A stretch of 23,379 bases of DNA from Candidatus Bathyarchaeota archaeon (GCA_018396615.1 JAGTQT010000004.1:27020-50398), one strand, 5' to 3'; counted from the stretch's first letter, positions 1 to 7,097 are shown. Made by a program: numbers and translations. Notes: a model not told the origin generated them from the sequence alone.

Positions 1-612
1 CTTGCCTTTTTCGGCATACCCTTCGTGACCTTTGCGTTTCCAGAAGGCGGGGAACAGCTGGCAACTCTAGCAACAGCAGCCATCTCACCGATAAGCGTAG
101 CTATCTCGATAGCGATTTTAGAAATCTATCGGTTGGAAGGATCTAAGAGTAGAGTAGGACTTTTCATCGTTGCAAGACGGCTTGCAAAAAACCCCCTAAT
201 CCTGTCAGTTTTTGCTGGTGCGGTTTTCTCTCTACTGAGATTGGATATCCCTGCACCTATTTCGACATCATTACATATGCTTGGCGGGACAACGTCAACG
301 GTAGCCATATTCTTGCTTGGCGTTTTCCTTTATGGAAGAAAATACGGAAATTTCAGCAAAGCCTTCGGGTTAAGCTTGATGAGAATCATCTTTCTTCCAG
401 CCCTAGCTTTTTTCACAACGCCTTGGTTCGGCCTAACTGACATGTCGAGGTCAACACTGGTTCTTATGCATGGCATGCCTATTGCGATCTCGATGATTGT
501 CCTAAGCGAGCGATACAACTTCTACAAAGAGCTTATTGCCTCAACCATTCTCATTTCTTCGCTGGCGGCGGGGCTTTATCTGAACATCTGGCTTGTTTTG
601 CTGGGATACTGA
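1..612 (+). CDS. AEC-family (auxin efflux carrier-like) permease, 5'-truncated
   Basis: The reading frame is open from base 1 to the TGA at 610-612, so the gene enters from outside the window. The visible 203 residues are about the C-terminal two thirds of a typical AEC transporter of around 300 residues. They start with LAFFGIPFV, which resembles the conserved mid-protein glycine-proline segment of the family. About five hydrophobic spans follow, separated by basic loops (RRLAKNP, YGRKYGN), and the C-terminus is a hydrophobic helix ending GY. AEC proteins are inner-membrane carriers of organic anions or related solutes; the substrate cannot be read here. A GTG at 25 could be mistaken for a start, but the frame continues upstream without a stop. 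Family assignment rests on overall pattern, so moderate confidence. Confidence 0.7.
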   Translation, partial: LAFFGIPFVTFAFPEGGEQLATLATAAISPISVAISIAILEIYRLEGSKSRVGLFIVARRLAKNPLILSVFAGAVFSLLRLDIPAPISTSLHMLGGTTSTVAIFLLGVFLYGRKYGNFSKAFGLSLMRIIFLPALAFFTTPWFGLTDMSRSTLVLMHGMPIAISMIVLSERYNFYKELIASTILISSLAAGLYLNIWLVLLGY

Positions 613-765
613 GAACTAGCTTTATTTGCCTTCCAGTTTCCTCTGTGAAGATAGAACAATTCTTCAAGCCATGTTTCCTTTTGCTATGCACCTTTGACTA
701 GGCTTGCAACAACATCACGTCATTACCGAGGAAAAAATGCATAAAAAACAGAAACAGGCAAGCAA

Positions 766-774
766 CCCTTAATA
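766..774 (+). promoter_or_regulatory. Candidate TATA box for the ferredoxin gene
   Basis: The AT-rich CCTTAATAG element lies 34-42 bases before the ferredoxin ATG, which would give a transcript start near 797 and a leader of about 10 bases. The 195-base gap between the permease and the ferredoxin shows no other gene. An ACGTCAT heptamer at about 709-715 matches one half of the inverted repeats found at 3504-3538, but without a partner half-site, so it may be chance. Confidence 0.35.
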
Positions 775-807
775 GACTCCAAGTCACGAGTTAAGAAATG
801 ATAGTTC

Positions 808-999
808 ATGGCGAAAGTAGTTGTTAACCAGGCCAAATGCGTAAAAGAGCCAGAGCCGCTTTGTGTGAACCTTTGTCCCGTCTCAGTTTTTCAAGTCAAG
901 AAAAACACGAAAGCACTAGTCGTGCACGAAGAAAGATGTATTATGTGCAGAACGTGCCAAGTCAACTGCCCCGGACAAGCCATAGAGATCATAGGCTAG
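808..999 (+). CDS. Small [4Fe-4S] ferredoxin with atypical first cluster motif
   Basis: A 63-residue iron-sulfur electron carrier. The second motif is canonical (C44-x2-C47-x2-C50-x3-C54-P). The first is irregular: C11-x7-C19-x3-C23-P, so one cysteine of the usual CxxCxxCxxxCP is absent or displaced, giving seven cysteines instead of eight. By family rules C44, C47, C50 and C23 can bind one complete [4Fe-4S] cluster. C11, C19 and C54 could bind a second cluster only with a non-cysteine ligand, or as [3Fe-4S]. The gene converges on the hydrogenase large-subunit gene with 10 bases between the stops, so it is not in that operon, but it is a plausible electron partner. The ATG at 808 was chosen because a TATA-like element lies at the right distance upstream. 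Confidence 0.85.
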   Translation: MAKVVVNQAKCVKEPEPLCVNLCPVSVFQVKKNTKALVVHEERCIMCRTCQVNCPGQAIEIIG

Positions 1000-1009
1000 T
1001 TTCAAGCTT

Positions 1010-2422
1010 CTAGAGCACGCGTAGTAATCTGTTTTTTCTGTCTCTAAGCTCAACCGTCAAGGTTTGATTAACTTCCCTTGTAGCACACTTGATGCAGGGG
1101 TCATAGGCTCTCACGACCATTTCTATCTTGTTCAGAAGCCCCGGCTTTACGTCTCCTTTGTGTATGAATTCTGTAGCTGCGTCTTTCACGTTTAGATTAA
1201 TGGCTGCATTGTTTACTTGTGTAGGTATTATTAGTTTCATGCTTTCCAGTTTTCCTTTAGGAGTTAACGTGTACTCGTGGGCAAGTGTTCCTCTGGGAGC
1301 TTCAACAACCCCTATACCTCTGCCGCTTCTCAGTTTCACTTTAATCCTTGTGTCGGTTTTTGTTAAGGTCTCGTCTTTCAAGAGTTGCCTTGTTCTTTCG
1401 CAAGCATAAGTCAAATCTATAAGGCGAGCATAATCGAACAGCAGTGTTGCATGCGCAGGAATTCCAAATTTTTTCTTAAACTCTTTCAACTCGTTCTCAG
1501 CGATTTCGGTGGATACTTTGCTATTCACGTTCATGCGCGCTGTGGGTCCAACTTGGACTATGCCTTCCGGCCAACCCATAGCTTTTAGGTAAGCGAATTT
1601 GGCGTAAGTCCATGGATATTTTTTTTCTTCAACGTAATCCATGTAGCTTTGCGGTGAGAATTTGAATAGGGTTTCGCCGTTGGGGTCTATGGCTTTTATA
1701 TTGCCTTCGTAGAATTCCAATGTATCGTTGTTTTCTAAAGCCATATAGTGTGTTCGGTAGTCTCCTGCTTTCTTGAAGTCTTCCCAGTTTTTATCGAACA
1801 TGTTTTTTCCAAGTTCAAGTGCCTCTTTGGTTATTTCAAGAGCACTGTCACTCTGTTTCAGAAGTTCTTGTCTTTCTCTTTCTGTAAGCGGGTTCATCAA
1901 GCCGCCCGGTATGACTGAAACTACGTGAACTTCGCGTTTTCCGATTGTGTCTAGGATTTTTGCTCCAAAGGCTCTTAGGGTTATGGCTTTTCTTCCTATG
2001 TCTGGTTTCTCCCGCATGATCTGAAAAACGTTTCGCTTAGAAGGATTTTCTTCTTGCTGGAACCAGAAATCAGGCAAAGTTAGGAAGAAGAAAACCAGCG
2101 AATGATTGTTGATTATCTGCCCCATGAGGAGAAGTTCTCGGAGTTTTTTGGCTGTCTCGGTAATCTGCGTTTCACATATAGCTTCGATTGCCTTTACTGA
2201 GGCAACTACATGCGCCGTAGAACATACACCGCAAATTCTGGAAACTATAAATGGAAGACGATCAGCCTCCATTCCCCGTAGAAAATAGTCAAAACCACGA
2301 ATCTCTGTGGCATAAAAGTATGCGTCTGCAACATTTCCTTCGTCATCGAGAATTATGGTGACCTTTCCGTGTCCCTCTATCCGCGTTGTAGGTGAGATAG
2401 TTATCTCTTTTGAAGCGCTCAA
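1010..2422 (-). CDS. [NiFe]-hydrogenase large (catalytic) subunit, group 3 MvhA-like
   Basis: Catalytic subunit, 470 residues, for H2 oxidation or H2 evolution at a Ni-Fe centre. The RIEGH segment is at 14-18. The L1 motif R62-I-C64-G-V-C67-x3-H71 supplies two nickel ligands. The C-terminal L2 motif D441-P-C443-I-K-C446-A-T-R449 supplies the other two, with Arg where many group 3 enzymes have His. A 21-residue tail after R449 would be the peptide removed by a maturation protease. The start is TTG, overlapping the stop of the small-subunit gene in a TTGA tetranucleotide, and a purine-rich GGGAGAG sits about 10 bases upstream, which suggests translational coupling. No MvhD, HdrABC, FrhB or maturation protease gene lies in the window, so the physiological acceptor is unknown. 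NuoD-type proteins were excluded because both CxxC pairs are intact. Confidence 0.93.
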   Translation of the reverse strand: MSASKEITISPTTRIEGHGKVTIILDDEGNVADAYFYATEIRGFDYFLRGMEADRLPFIVSRICGVCSTAHVVASVKAIEAICETQITETAKKLRELLLMGQIINNHSLVFFFLTLPDFWFQQEENPSKRNVFQIMREKPDIGRKAITLRAFGAKILDTIGKREVHVVSVIPGGLMNPLTERERQELLKQSDSALEITKEALELGKNMFDKNWEDFKKAGDYRTHYMALENNDTLEFYEGNIKAIDPNGETLFKFSPQSYMDYVEEKKYPWTYAKFAYLKAMGWPEGIVQVGPTARMNVNSKVSTEIAENELKEFKKKFGIPAHATLLFDYARLIDLTYACERTRQLLKDETLTKTDTRIKVKLRSGRGIGVVEAPRGTLAHEYTLTPKGKLESMKLIIPTQVNNAAINLNVKDAATEFIHKGDVKPGLLNKIEMVVRAYDPCIKCATREVNQTLTVELRDRKNRLLRVL

Positions 2423-3297
2423 ATGACTCTCTCCCTTGCTTTAAAACGCTCGAATTTGGAAAAGATAAAAGTGTGAAAGATGAATGGGTTTTGATAGAGT
2501 TCTTCCTTCACCTTTTGTTGTGGTATGCCTGTTCTAGTTGAGATAACTTTAATGAGGAAGGCGTAGAGGTCTCTTGTTCTGTAAAGCAATGAATCAGCTG
2601 GTCCTCGGCAGCCAAAGCACGTGAAACCAGATCGTGGGCATGGCGCGCCGCATCCTTCCCTCGTGAGAGAGCCTAAGCAGACAAAGCCTTGGCTTACTAG
2701 GCAAAGCTCGCGGTTGGCTTCTTTTTCGTAGATTCCATAAAGCCTCTCAACCTTAGCGGGCACAATTTTTCGGTGACACTCTGTGCAGACCACACTTTGG
2801 TGGCGTGGAGGACTTTTACCGTTGGCGATGCTCTTTATAGTATGAACTATCAGCATCGGCATTGGTGGACAGCCTGGAACGTAGTAGTCGACATCAACAA
2901 AGTTGCAAAGAGGGTACATTAAATCTTTCAGTTCAGGGAGGTTGCTTGTCTCTATAAGCGAGTATTCTTTCTCGAGAAGCGTTTTAAGAGAGGATATGTT
3001 GCCTAGGCTTGTGATTCCGCCGTGTGTGGCGCATATCCCTAAAGCTACGAGAATTCGGGATTTGGCTCTTACTTCTCTGATGAGTTTTTCATCTGCTTCT
3101 GTTCTTACACCGCCTTCTACTATTGCTAGATCTACTTCGGGAATCTCTTTTAGGTCGATAAATGTTGGAGAGTAAGTTACTTCGAAATCTTGTGAAAGAA
3201 CCTCTGCCAGTGCGTCGCCAGCATCTAGAAAGGAGGAAACGCAGCCGGCACAGCATGTAAGAGAGATAATGCTGACTTTCAGATGCCTCACGCTCAA
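2419..3297 (-). CDS. [NiFe]-hydrogenase small (iron-sulfur) subunit, MvhG-like
   Basis: Electron-transfer subunit, 292 residues, carrying iron-sulfur clusters from the active site to the external acceptor. Proximal-cluster cysteines are C16-x2-C19, C89 (GICATHGG) and C143 (PGCPP). The C-terminal half contains C171-x2-C174-H175, C199, C207, C216, C220, C227 and C230, enough for two further clusters as in F420-non-reducing hydrogenase small subunits. There is no Tat signal peptide, so the enzyme is cytoplasmic. TTG at 3297 is the longest start; an in-frame GTG at 3291 (giving VRHLKVS) is a good alternative, and neither has a strong ribosome binding site. First gene of a two-gene operon with the large subunit; a weak TATA-like CTTAAAC lies about 41 bases upstream. 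Confidence 0.92.
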   Translation of the reverse strand: MSVRHLKVSIISLTCCAGCVSSFLDAGDALAEVLSQDFEVTYSPTFIDLKEIPEVDLAIVEGGVRTEADEKLIREVRAKSRILVALGICATHGGITSLGNISSLKTLLEKEYSLIETSNLPELKDLMYPLCNFVDVDYYVPGCPPMPMLIVHTIKSIANGKSPPRHQSVVCTECHRKIVPAKVERLYGIYEKEANRELCLVSQGFVCLGSLTREGCGAPCPRSGFTCFGCRGPADSLLYRTRDLYAFLIKVISTRTGIPQQKVKEELYQNPFIFHTFIFSKFERFKARERVI

Positions 3298-3337
3298 AGA
3301 GGTGAAGTTTTCTCTTCTTCTATAGGATTGAAGACTT

Positions 3338-3344
3338 GTTTAAG
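3338..3344 (-). promoter_or_regulatory. Candidate TATA box for the hydrogenase operon
   Basis: Reading leftwards, CTTAAAC lies 41-47 bases before the TTG of the small subunit. It would place the transcript start near 3315 and give a leader of about 18 bases. It is the best TATA-like match between 3297 and 3430 on this strand, but the match is short. The 282-base divergent region it sits in also holds the inverted repeats of the neighbouring regulator gene. Confidence 0.35.
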
Positions 3345-3431
3345 GCTTTCCAAAAAGATGCCACGCCACGTGATTGAATCATATTTTCCTGCTTTGCAGT
3401 TCAGTTGTGTTTGGATTCATCCGGGTGATTT

Positions 3432-3445
3432 CTGGCGTATGTCAT
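3432..3445 (-). promoter_or_regulatory. Third, degenerate operator-like site in the divergent region
   Basis: On the minus strand this reads ATGACATACGCCAG, matching 12 of 14 bases of the two perfect sites at 3504-3517 and 3525-3538. It is inverted relative to them and centred 72 bp away. It lies about 90 bp upstream of the candidate hydrogenase TATA box, so it could serve the divergent operon. The left half (ATGACATACG) is intact and the right half is degraded. Function is inferred from similarity only. Confidence 0.5.
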
Positions 3446-3503
3446 GACGTTTCTGGAGAAAGGAGGGAGTTTCAGAAGTTATTTTAATTTGAGGGGAGTT
3501 GCC

Positions 3504-3548
3504 ATGACATACGTCATAATCAATATGACATACGTCATCTTTATATAT
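3504..3548 (+). promoter_or_regulatory. Regulator promoter with two tandem 14-bp inverted-repeat operators and TATA box
   Basis: Two identical copies of ATGACATACGTCAT occupy 3504-3517 and 3525-3538. Each is an inverted repeat, ATGAC/GTCAT around a 4-base spacer. Their starts are 21 bp apart, two helical turns, so dimers would bind the same DNA face. TTTATATA (3540-3547) follows immediately and the gene starts at 3580, so transcription should begin near 3570. The second operator covers the place where the TFB recognition element should lie. Occupancy would therefore most simply block TFB/TBP and repress the gene. The likely ligand is the regulator encoded just downstream (autoregulation); this is inference. 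Confidence 0.75.
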
Positions 3549-3579
3549 GTTTCCACACACAAACAACAATGTGACCTAA

Positions 3580-3969
3580 ATGATTCTTCCATGCGAAACT
3601 GCAGTAAAGTCAGTCATCCCAGCAATAAAAGCTCTAATTGCGAAAGAACTAATAGAAGAACACGGATTCAAACAAGACCACGTAGCCGAACTCCTTGGAA
3701 TATCTCAATCCGCCGTCAGCAAATACACAAGAAAAGTAAGGGGACAAGCAGTCAAAATCGACAAAATAGAGGAGATCCAACCACAGATCGACAACATGAT
3801 AACGATGCTTATGGAAAGATCGAGAGAAAGAAAGGAGTTTCTAGGACTTTTCTGCCAAACATGCTTAATGGTGCGTAAAAAAGGCATTATGTGCCAGTTC
3901 TGTCAAAAATCAGAGCCAACAATTAAGTCGGAGGGTTGCGCTTTCTGCCTATCCCTCAACCACATTTAA
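3580..3969 (+). CDS. COG2522-like HTH transcriptional regulator with three CxxC pairs
   Basis: A DNA-binding protein of 129 residues. The N-terminus (PCETAVKSVIPAIKALIAKEL, residues 4-24) and the helix-turn-helix at about 31-51 (HVAELLGISQSAVSKYTRK) match the archaeal regulator family COG2522 as I know it. The C-terminal third carries C92-x2-C95, C105-x2-C108 and C120-x2-C123, which could bind zinc or an iron-sulfur cluster and act as a metal or redox sensor. The gene is divergent from the hydrogenase operon and preceded by two perfect operator-like repeats and a TATA box, consistent with autoregulation. The ATG at 3580 follows GTGACC and fits the predicted transcript start. Control of the hydrogenase is a hypothesis; no effector can be named from sequence. 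Confidence 0.85.
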   Translation: MILPCETAVKSVIPAIKALIAKELIEEHGFKQDHVAELLGISQSAVSKYTRKVRGQAVKIDKIEEIQPQIDNMITMLMERSRERKEFLGLFCQTCLMVRKKGIMCQFCQKSEPTIKSEGCAFCLSLNHI

Positions 3970-4009
3970 CCAAAGGTGAAGTAAACTGTCCTCATTTGAT
4001 GAGAGAAAA

Positions 4010-4921
4010 GTGTTAGATATACTTGAAAAGGTAAGCCAAAGCGTTGTCAACATAAGCACTGTAAAACACGTTCACAACATATTCTATCAAACCGTTCCCG
4101 TGGCAGGAATGGGATCAGGAACCATAATTGACCCACAAGGCTTCATCCTAACCAACAACCACGTAGCAGGCGAAGCCGACAGAATAACCGTAACATTGTG
4201 GAATGGCGAGATAGCAGAAGGCAAAACCGTTGGCGCTTGCAGAACCCACGACATCGCAGTAATCAAAATCAAAAAAGAAGGATTACACGCAGCAGAACTC
4301 GGAGACTCAGACAAGCTAAGAGTTGGACAAAGAGTCTACGCCATAGGAAACCCCTTCGGGCTGGCAGGAGGCCCCACCGTAACCTCAGGCGTCATAAGCG
4401 CTCTCAACAGAAACATAGAATCACAAAGAGGCCTTCTAGAAAACCTAGTACAAACAGACGCAGCCATAAACCCGGGAAACAGCGGCGGCCCTCTTGTGGA
4501 CCTTGACGGCAAAGTGATAGCGATCAACACAGCAATAATTCCGTTTGCACAGGGCATAGGATTTGCTATACCGATAAATGTCGCCAAAACATGTACCGGC
4601 AAAATAGACACAGCCAACATTCAAACGAAGCCTTGGCTTGGAGTGATCGGTTTAAGCGTAAACAAGGACGTTGCCAGATATTACGAACTGCCTACCGAAC
4701 AAGGGGTTCTTGTAACCAGAGTTATAGAAGAAAGCCCTGCACAGCGATCAGGGATTACAGTGGGCGATATAATTACGAGAATGAATGGCGCGCCGATTCG
4801 CCATGTTGAAGACTTGGTTAGAAAGATTCATCTGCACAACGTCGGAGACAAAGTAGAGTTCACAGTGATTCGACGCGACAGAGAGCAAGTTTTCACGGTA
4901 GTGTTAAGCAAAATGCCTTGA
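4010..4921 (+). CDS. HtrA/DegP-like serine protease with one PDZ domain, cytosolic form
   Basis: A trypsin-like protease of 303 residues with the full catalytic triad: H51 (TNNHV), D81 (THDIAV) and S158 (NPGNSGGP). A single PDZ domain follows at about 205-300 (WLGVIGL, GVLVTRVIEESPAQ, VGDIITRMNG). HtrA proteins degrade or refold misfolded proteins. No signal peptide or N-terminal membrane helix is present: the protein begins directly with LDILEKVSQSVVNIS, so it appears to act inside the cell, unlike most bacterial HtrA. The start is GTG at 4010; the frame is open back to a TGA at 3977 but offers no ATG, GTG or TTG before 4010. It follows the regulator by 40 bases in the same direction and may share its transcript. 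Confidence 0.93.
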   Translation: MLDILEKVSQSVVNISTVKHVHNIFYQTVPVAGMGSGTIIDPQGFILTNNHVAGEADRITVTLWNGEIAEGKTVGACRTHDIAVIKIKKEGLHAAELGDSDKLRVGQRVYAIGNPFGLAGGPTVTSGVISALNRNIESQRGLLENLVQTDAAINPGNSGGPLVDLDGKVIAINTAIIPFAQGIGFAIPINVAKTCTGKIDTANIQTKPWLGVIGLSVNKDVARYYELPTEQGVLVTRVIEESPAQRSGITVGDIITRMNGAPIRHVEDLVRKIHLHNVGDKVEFTVIRRDREQVFTVVLSKMP

Positions 4922-5050
4922 CATCAATCGTGGAGCAACGCTTTTGGGATGAGAAAAACAAAGAGAAAAGGCATGCTGCTTAAGCAAGAATAAAAGATTT
5001 AATAGACCTCGTTTTATTCAAAATTTGGAAACTGCGGTCTGGGTCACTAA

Positions 5051-5641
5051 ATGGCTTTCAAAGAAGAGATCAAAGAGAAGCCCAATCTTTCTGTTCTAGC
5101 CCTTGTTTCTTTCATAGCTTCGTTTGCGACGGCAAGAACATTTACAACGTTTTTTCCAACCACTTCATTGATCATAGGTGGCTTGCACATACATCATTTT
5201 TGGTACGGTCTCGCCATGCTGGCGGTAGGCGGCTGGCTTGGGATCAGTTATGAAAGCGAACGCATTAATCGGTTGGCTGCTGTTCTCTTCGGTTTGGGCG
5301 GAGGCTTGATAGGCGACGAAGTTGGTCTTCTGCTGACCTTTGGTAACTACTGGACAGAGCTCACTTACAATGTGGTCATCGGTTTTCTTGCGGTAATGTC
5401 AATAATAGTTTTAGTGAACAAGTACTCAAGCGTTATGCGGAAAGAGTTTACTGAGTTCCTGCAGAGCAACGCAAGCCTCTATGTAGGTATTTTCTTGGCC
5501 GCAGTCTCGTTGGCATTTGTCTTGGAAACCGGAAACGAAGTCATCATTTATATTTTCAGCGGCTTATCAATAGTAGGTTTCATTATAGTCCTCTTTTACT
5601 TTGTTCAGCGTATAAGAGCAAAACAGCCTAAGACATCGTAA
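5051..5641 (+). CDS. Conserved polytopic membrane protein with HIHH and GDE motifs
   Basis: Function unknown. The 196-residue protein has about six hydrophobic spans (roughly 13-30, 48-66, 74-97, 104-123, 143-159 and 164-186) and a basic C-terminal tail. Two polar motifs sit in or beside the membrane: HIHH at 46-49, followed by FWYG, and GDE at 88-90. Together they could form a metal or proton site within the bilayer; this is inference. A TATA-like GATTTAATA at about 4996-5004 suggests its own promoter with a short leader, and ATG 5051 is the natural start. Neighbours (HtrA before, thioredoxin-like protein after) do not define its role. Confidence 0.8.
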   Translation: MAFKEEIKEKPNLSVLALVSFIASFATARTFTTFFPTTSLIIGGLHIHHFWYGLAMLAVGGWLGISYESERINRLAAVLFGLGGGLIGDEVGLLLTFGNYWTELTYNVVIGFLAVMSIIVLVNKYSSVMRKEFTEFLQSNASLYVGIFLAAVSLAFVLETGNEVIIYIFSGLSIVGFIIVLFYFVQRIRAKQPKTS

Positions 5642-5698
5642 ATACTTAATACGCTTCACTTTCCCAATACTAACAACGGGGGTTAGATAACGGGCTAC

Positions 5699-6073
5699 GT
5701 GGAAGGAAACGCTTACAACTGGGAACAAGAGGTATCAAAATCTGAAAAACTCACAGTCATCTACTTCTGGCATCAGCAATGCCCCTACTGCTTAAGGCTT
5801 AATCCTATATTTGAAGAAGTTGCAAAAGAACTAGGCGACAAGATAAAGTTCGTGAAGTTCAACATCCTCGAAAACCAAGACAATCAGCAGTTAGCCGCCC
5901 AGTACGGTGTCATGGGCACGCCTACGCTAATGTTTCTATGCAGTGGAAGACCCATTGGTCAGACAGTTGGCATGCTGTCAAAAGAAGAATTGTCACAGAC
6001 ATTAGACAACATGCTTGGGAAGTACAAGAACTGTCTAAGACAAAGCACAGATCTAAGAGCCTACATCGTGTGA
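5699..6073 (+). CDS. Thioredoxin-like protein with CPYC active site
   Basis: A 124-residue thioredoxin-fold protein that exchanges dithiol and disulfide. Redox cysteines are C28-P-Y-C31 in the segment IYFWHQQCPYCLRL, and the cis-proline loop is GTP at 73-75 (VMGTPTLMFL). CPYC is more typical of glutaredoxins than of thioredoxins (CGPC), which suggests a different redox potential. Beyond the fold there is a C-terminal tail with an extra cysteine (KNCLRQ). GTG at 5699 is the only usable start after the in-frame TAG at 5684. There is no signal peptide, so cytosolic. The PfpI-family gene begins 48 bases after its stop and seems to have its own TATA box, TTTATAT, near 6078. Confidence 0.88.
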   Translation: MEGNAYNWEQEVSKSEKLTVIYFWHQQCPYCLRLNPIFEEVAKELGDKIKFVKFNILENQDNQQLAAQYGVMGTPTLMFLCSGRPIGQTVGMLSKEELSQTLDNMLGKYKNCLRQSTDLRAYIV

Positions 6074-6120
6074 AGCCTTTATATCCAAGAACTCGATGGC
6101 AGATCTCGGTGAAAAACGAC

Positions 6121-6630
6121 ATGCCAAAAGCGCTAATTTTAATCGAAGAAGGATTTGAAGACTCTGAATTTGTCTACCCCTACTACCGATTCCAAGAAGA
6201 AGGCTACAAAGTAGACATTGTCGGTCCCAAAGCCAAGCAGGTCTACATAGGCAAGCACGGCGTCCCTATTACTTCTGACCTTTCGCCTGAGCAGGTTAAA
6301 ATTGAAGAATACGATGCCGTAGTAGTTCCAGGAGGAAGAGCGCCCGATAGAATGCGCATTAACATTGGCTTAGTCAAGATTGTTAAGGAGGCTTATGAGA
6401 AGGGCAAGGTTATAGGTGCTGTTTGTCATGGACCGCAGATGCTGATCGAAGCGGACATTTTGCGGGGAAAGAAAGTGACAGGCTGGAAGTCGGTGGCTAC
6501 AGATCTGAGAAATGCTGGAGCAACTTTCATAGATGCTGAAGCGGTTGTAGACGGAAAGATAGTTACTTCTCGTTCGCCGGCGGATTTGCCTCAGTTCTGC
6601 AGGGAAATGCTGAGGTTACTTGGAAAATAG
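6121..6630 (+). CDS. PfpI/DJ-1 family protein (deglycase or intracellular protease type)
   Basis: A 169-residue protein closely resembling archaeal PfpI. The nucleophile is C102 with H103 (GAVCHGPQ), and the conserved acidic partner is E13 in GFEDSEF; the VVPGGRAPDRMR block at 68-79 is typical. Family members form oligomers and have been described as proteases, and in part as protein or nucleotide deglycases acting on glyoxal adducts. Which activity applies here is not decided by sequence. The frame is open upstream into the thioredoxin gene, but ATG 6121 was chosen because GGTGA (6108-6112) sits 8 bases before it and homologues start at this position; a GTG at 6109 would add four residues. 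It is followed by a CoA-binding protein gene. Confidence 0.93.
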   Translation: MPKALILIEEGFEDSEFVYPYYRFQEEGYKVDIVGPKAKQVYIGKHGVPITSDLSPEQVKIEEYDAVVVPGGRAPDRMRINIGLVKIVKEAYEKGKVIGAVCHGPQMLIEADILRGKKVTGWKSVATDLRNAGATFIDAEAVVDGKIVTSRSPADLPQFCREMLRLLGK

Positions 6631-6665
6631 CGTGAAGGCGAGCAGATAAGCGAGTTGGTGGCTGT

Positions 6666-7097
6666 TTGAAGGATGCTGATCTTCGAGAAATTCTGAAAAC
6701 GCCCAAGGTTGTTGCCGTCGTAGGCGTATCTCGAGACCCTTCCAAAGACAGCCATAGAGTTGCGGAATACCTGAAGAGCAAAGGATTCACAGTGGTGCCC
6801 ATAAATCCGTTTGTCAACGAGGTTCTTGGCGAGAGAGCATATAAAAGCCTGCTAGACGCCCCTGAGGACGTTCAAAAAACCATCGAAATTGTTGACGTTT
6901 TTCGACCTTCCGATGAAGTGGAGGACGTTGTGAAGCAGGCTGTCCAGCTGAAAAATAGGTATGGGCTGCTTGACGTTTTTTGGATGCAGCTTGGAATAGT
7001 CAATGAACATGCCGCAGATCTTGCGAGAAAAGCCGGAATAGCGGTTGTCATGGACGAGTGTATAATGCAGCAGCATAAGCGGCTGTTCGGTGCATGA
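6666..7097 (+). CDS. CoA-binding domain protein (CoA_binding_2 / YccU type)
   Basis: A 143-residue single-domain Rossmann-fold protein. The nucleotide-binding loop VAVVGVSRDPSKDSHRVA (16-33), the VPINP segment (44-48), and the terminal block VVMDECIMQQHKRL (127-140) with C132 are characteristic of small CoA-binding proteins related to the N-terminus of succinyl-CoA synthetase alpha subunits. It lacks the catalytic histidine domain of the synthetase. Its role is unknown; CoA sensing or storage of protein-CoA disulfides has been suggested for relatives. The start is TTG at 6666, the only start codon after the in-frame TGA at 6633, with GGTGG just upstream. It probably shares a transcript with the PfpI gene, 35 bases away. 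Confidence 0.85.
   Translation: MKDADLREILKTPKVVAVVGVSRDPSKDSHRVAEYLKSKGFTVVPINPFVNEVLGERAYKSLLDAPEDVQKTIEIVDVFRPSDEVEDVVKQAVQLKNRYGLLDVFWMQLGIVNEHAADLARKAGIAVVMDECIMQQHKRLFGA

Noticed and set aside
1010..3297. NuoD/NuoB-type complex I subunits instead of hydrogenase
   Set aside because: Both Ni-binding CxxC pairs and all small-subunit cysteines are present, which complex I subunits have lost.
3444..3878. Open frame of 144 codons overlapping the regulator
   Set aside because: It runs through the operators and TATA box and continues in a second frame across the HTH coding sequence; low-complexity Arg/Ser/Asn composition.
5938..6120. Upstream extension of the PfpI gene, open for 61 more codons
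   Set aside because: It overlaps the thioredoxin-like gene in another frame, lacks family similarity, and GGTGA sits 8 bases before ATG 6121.
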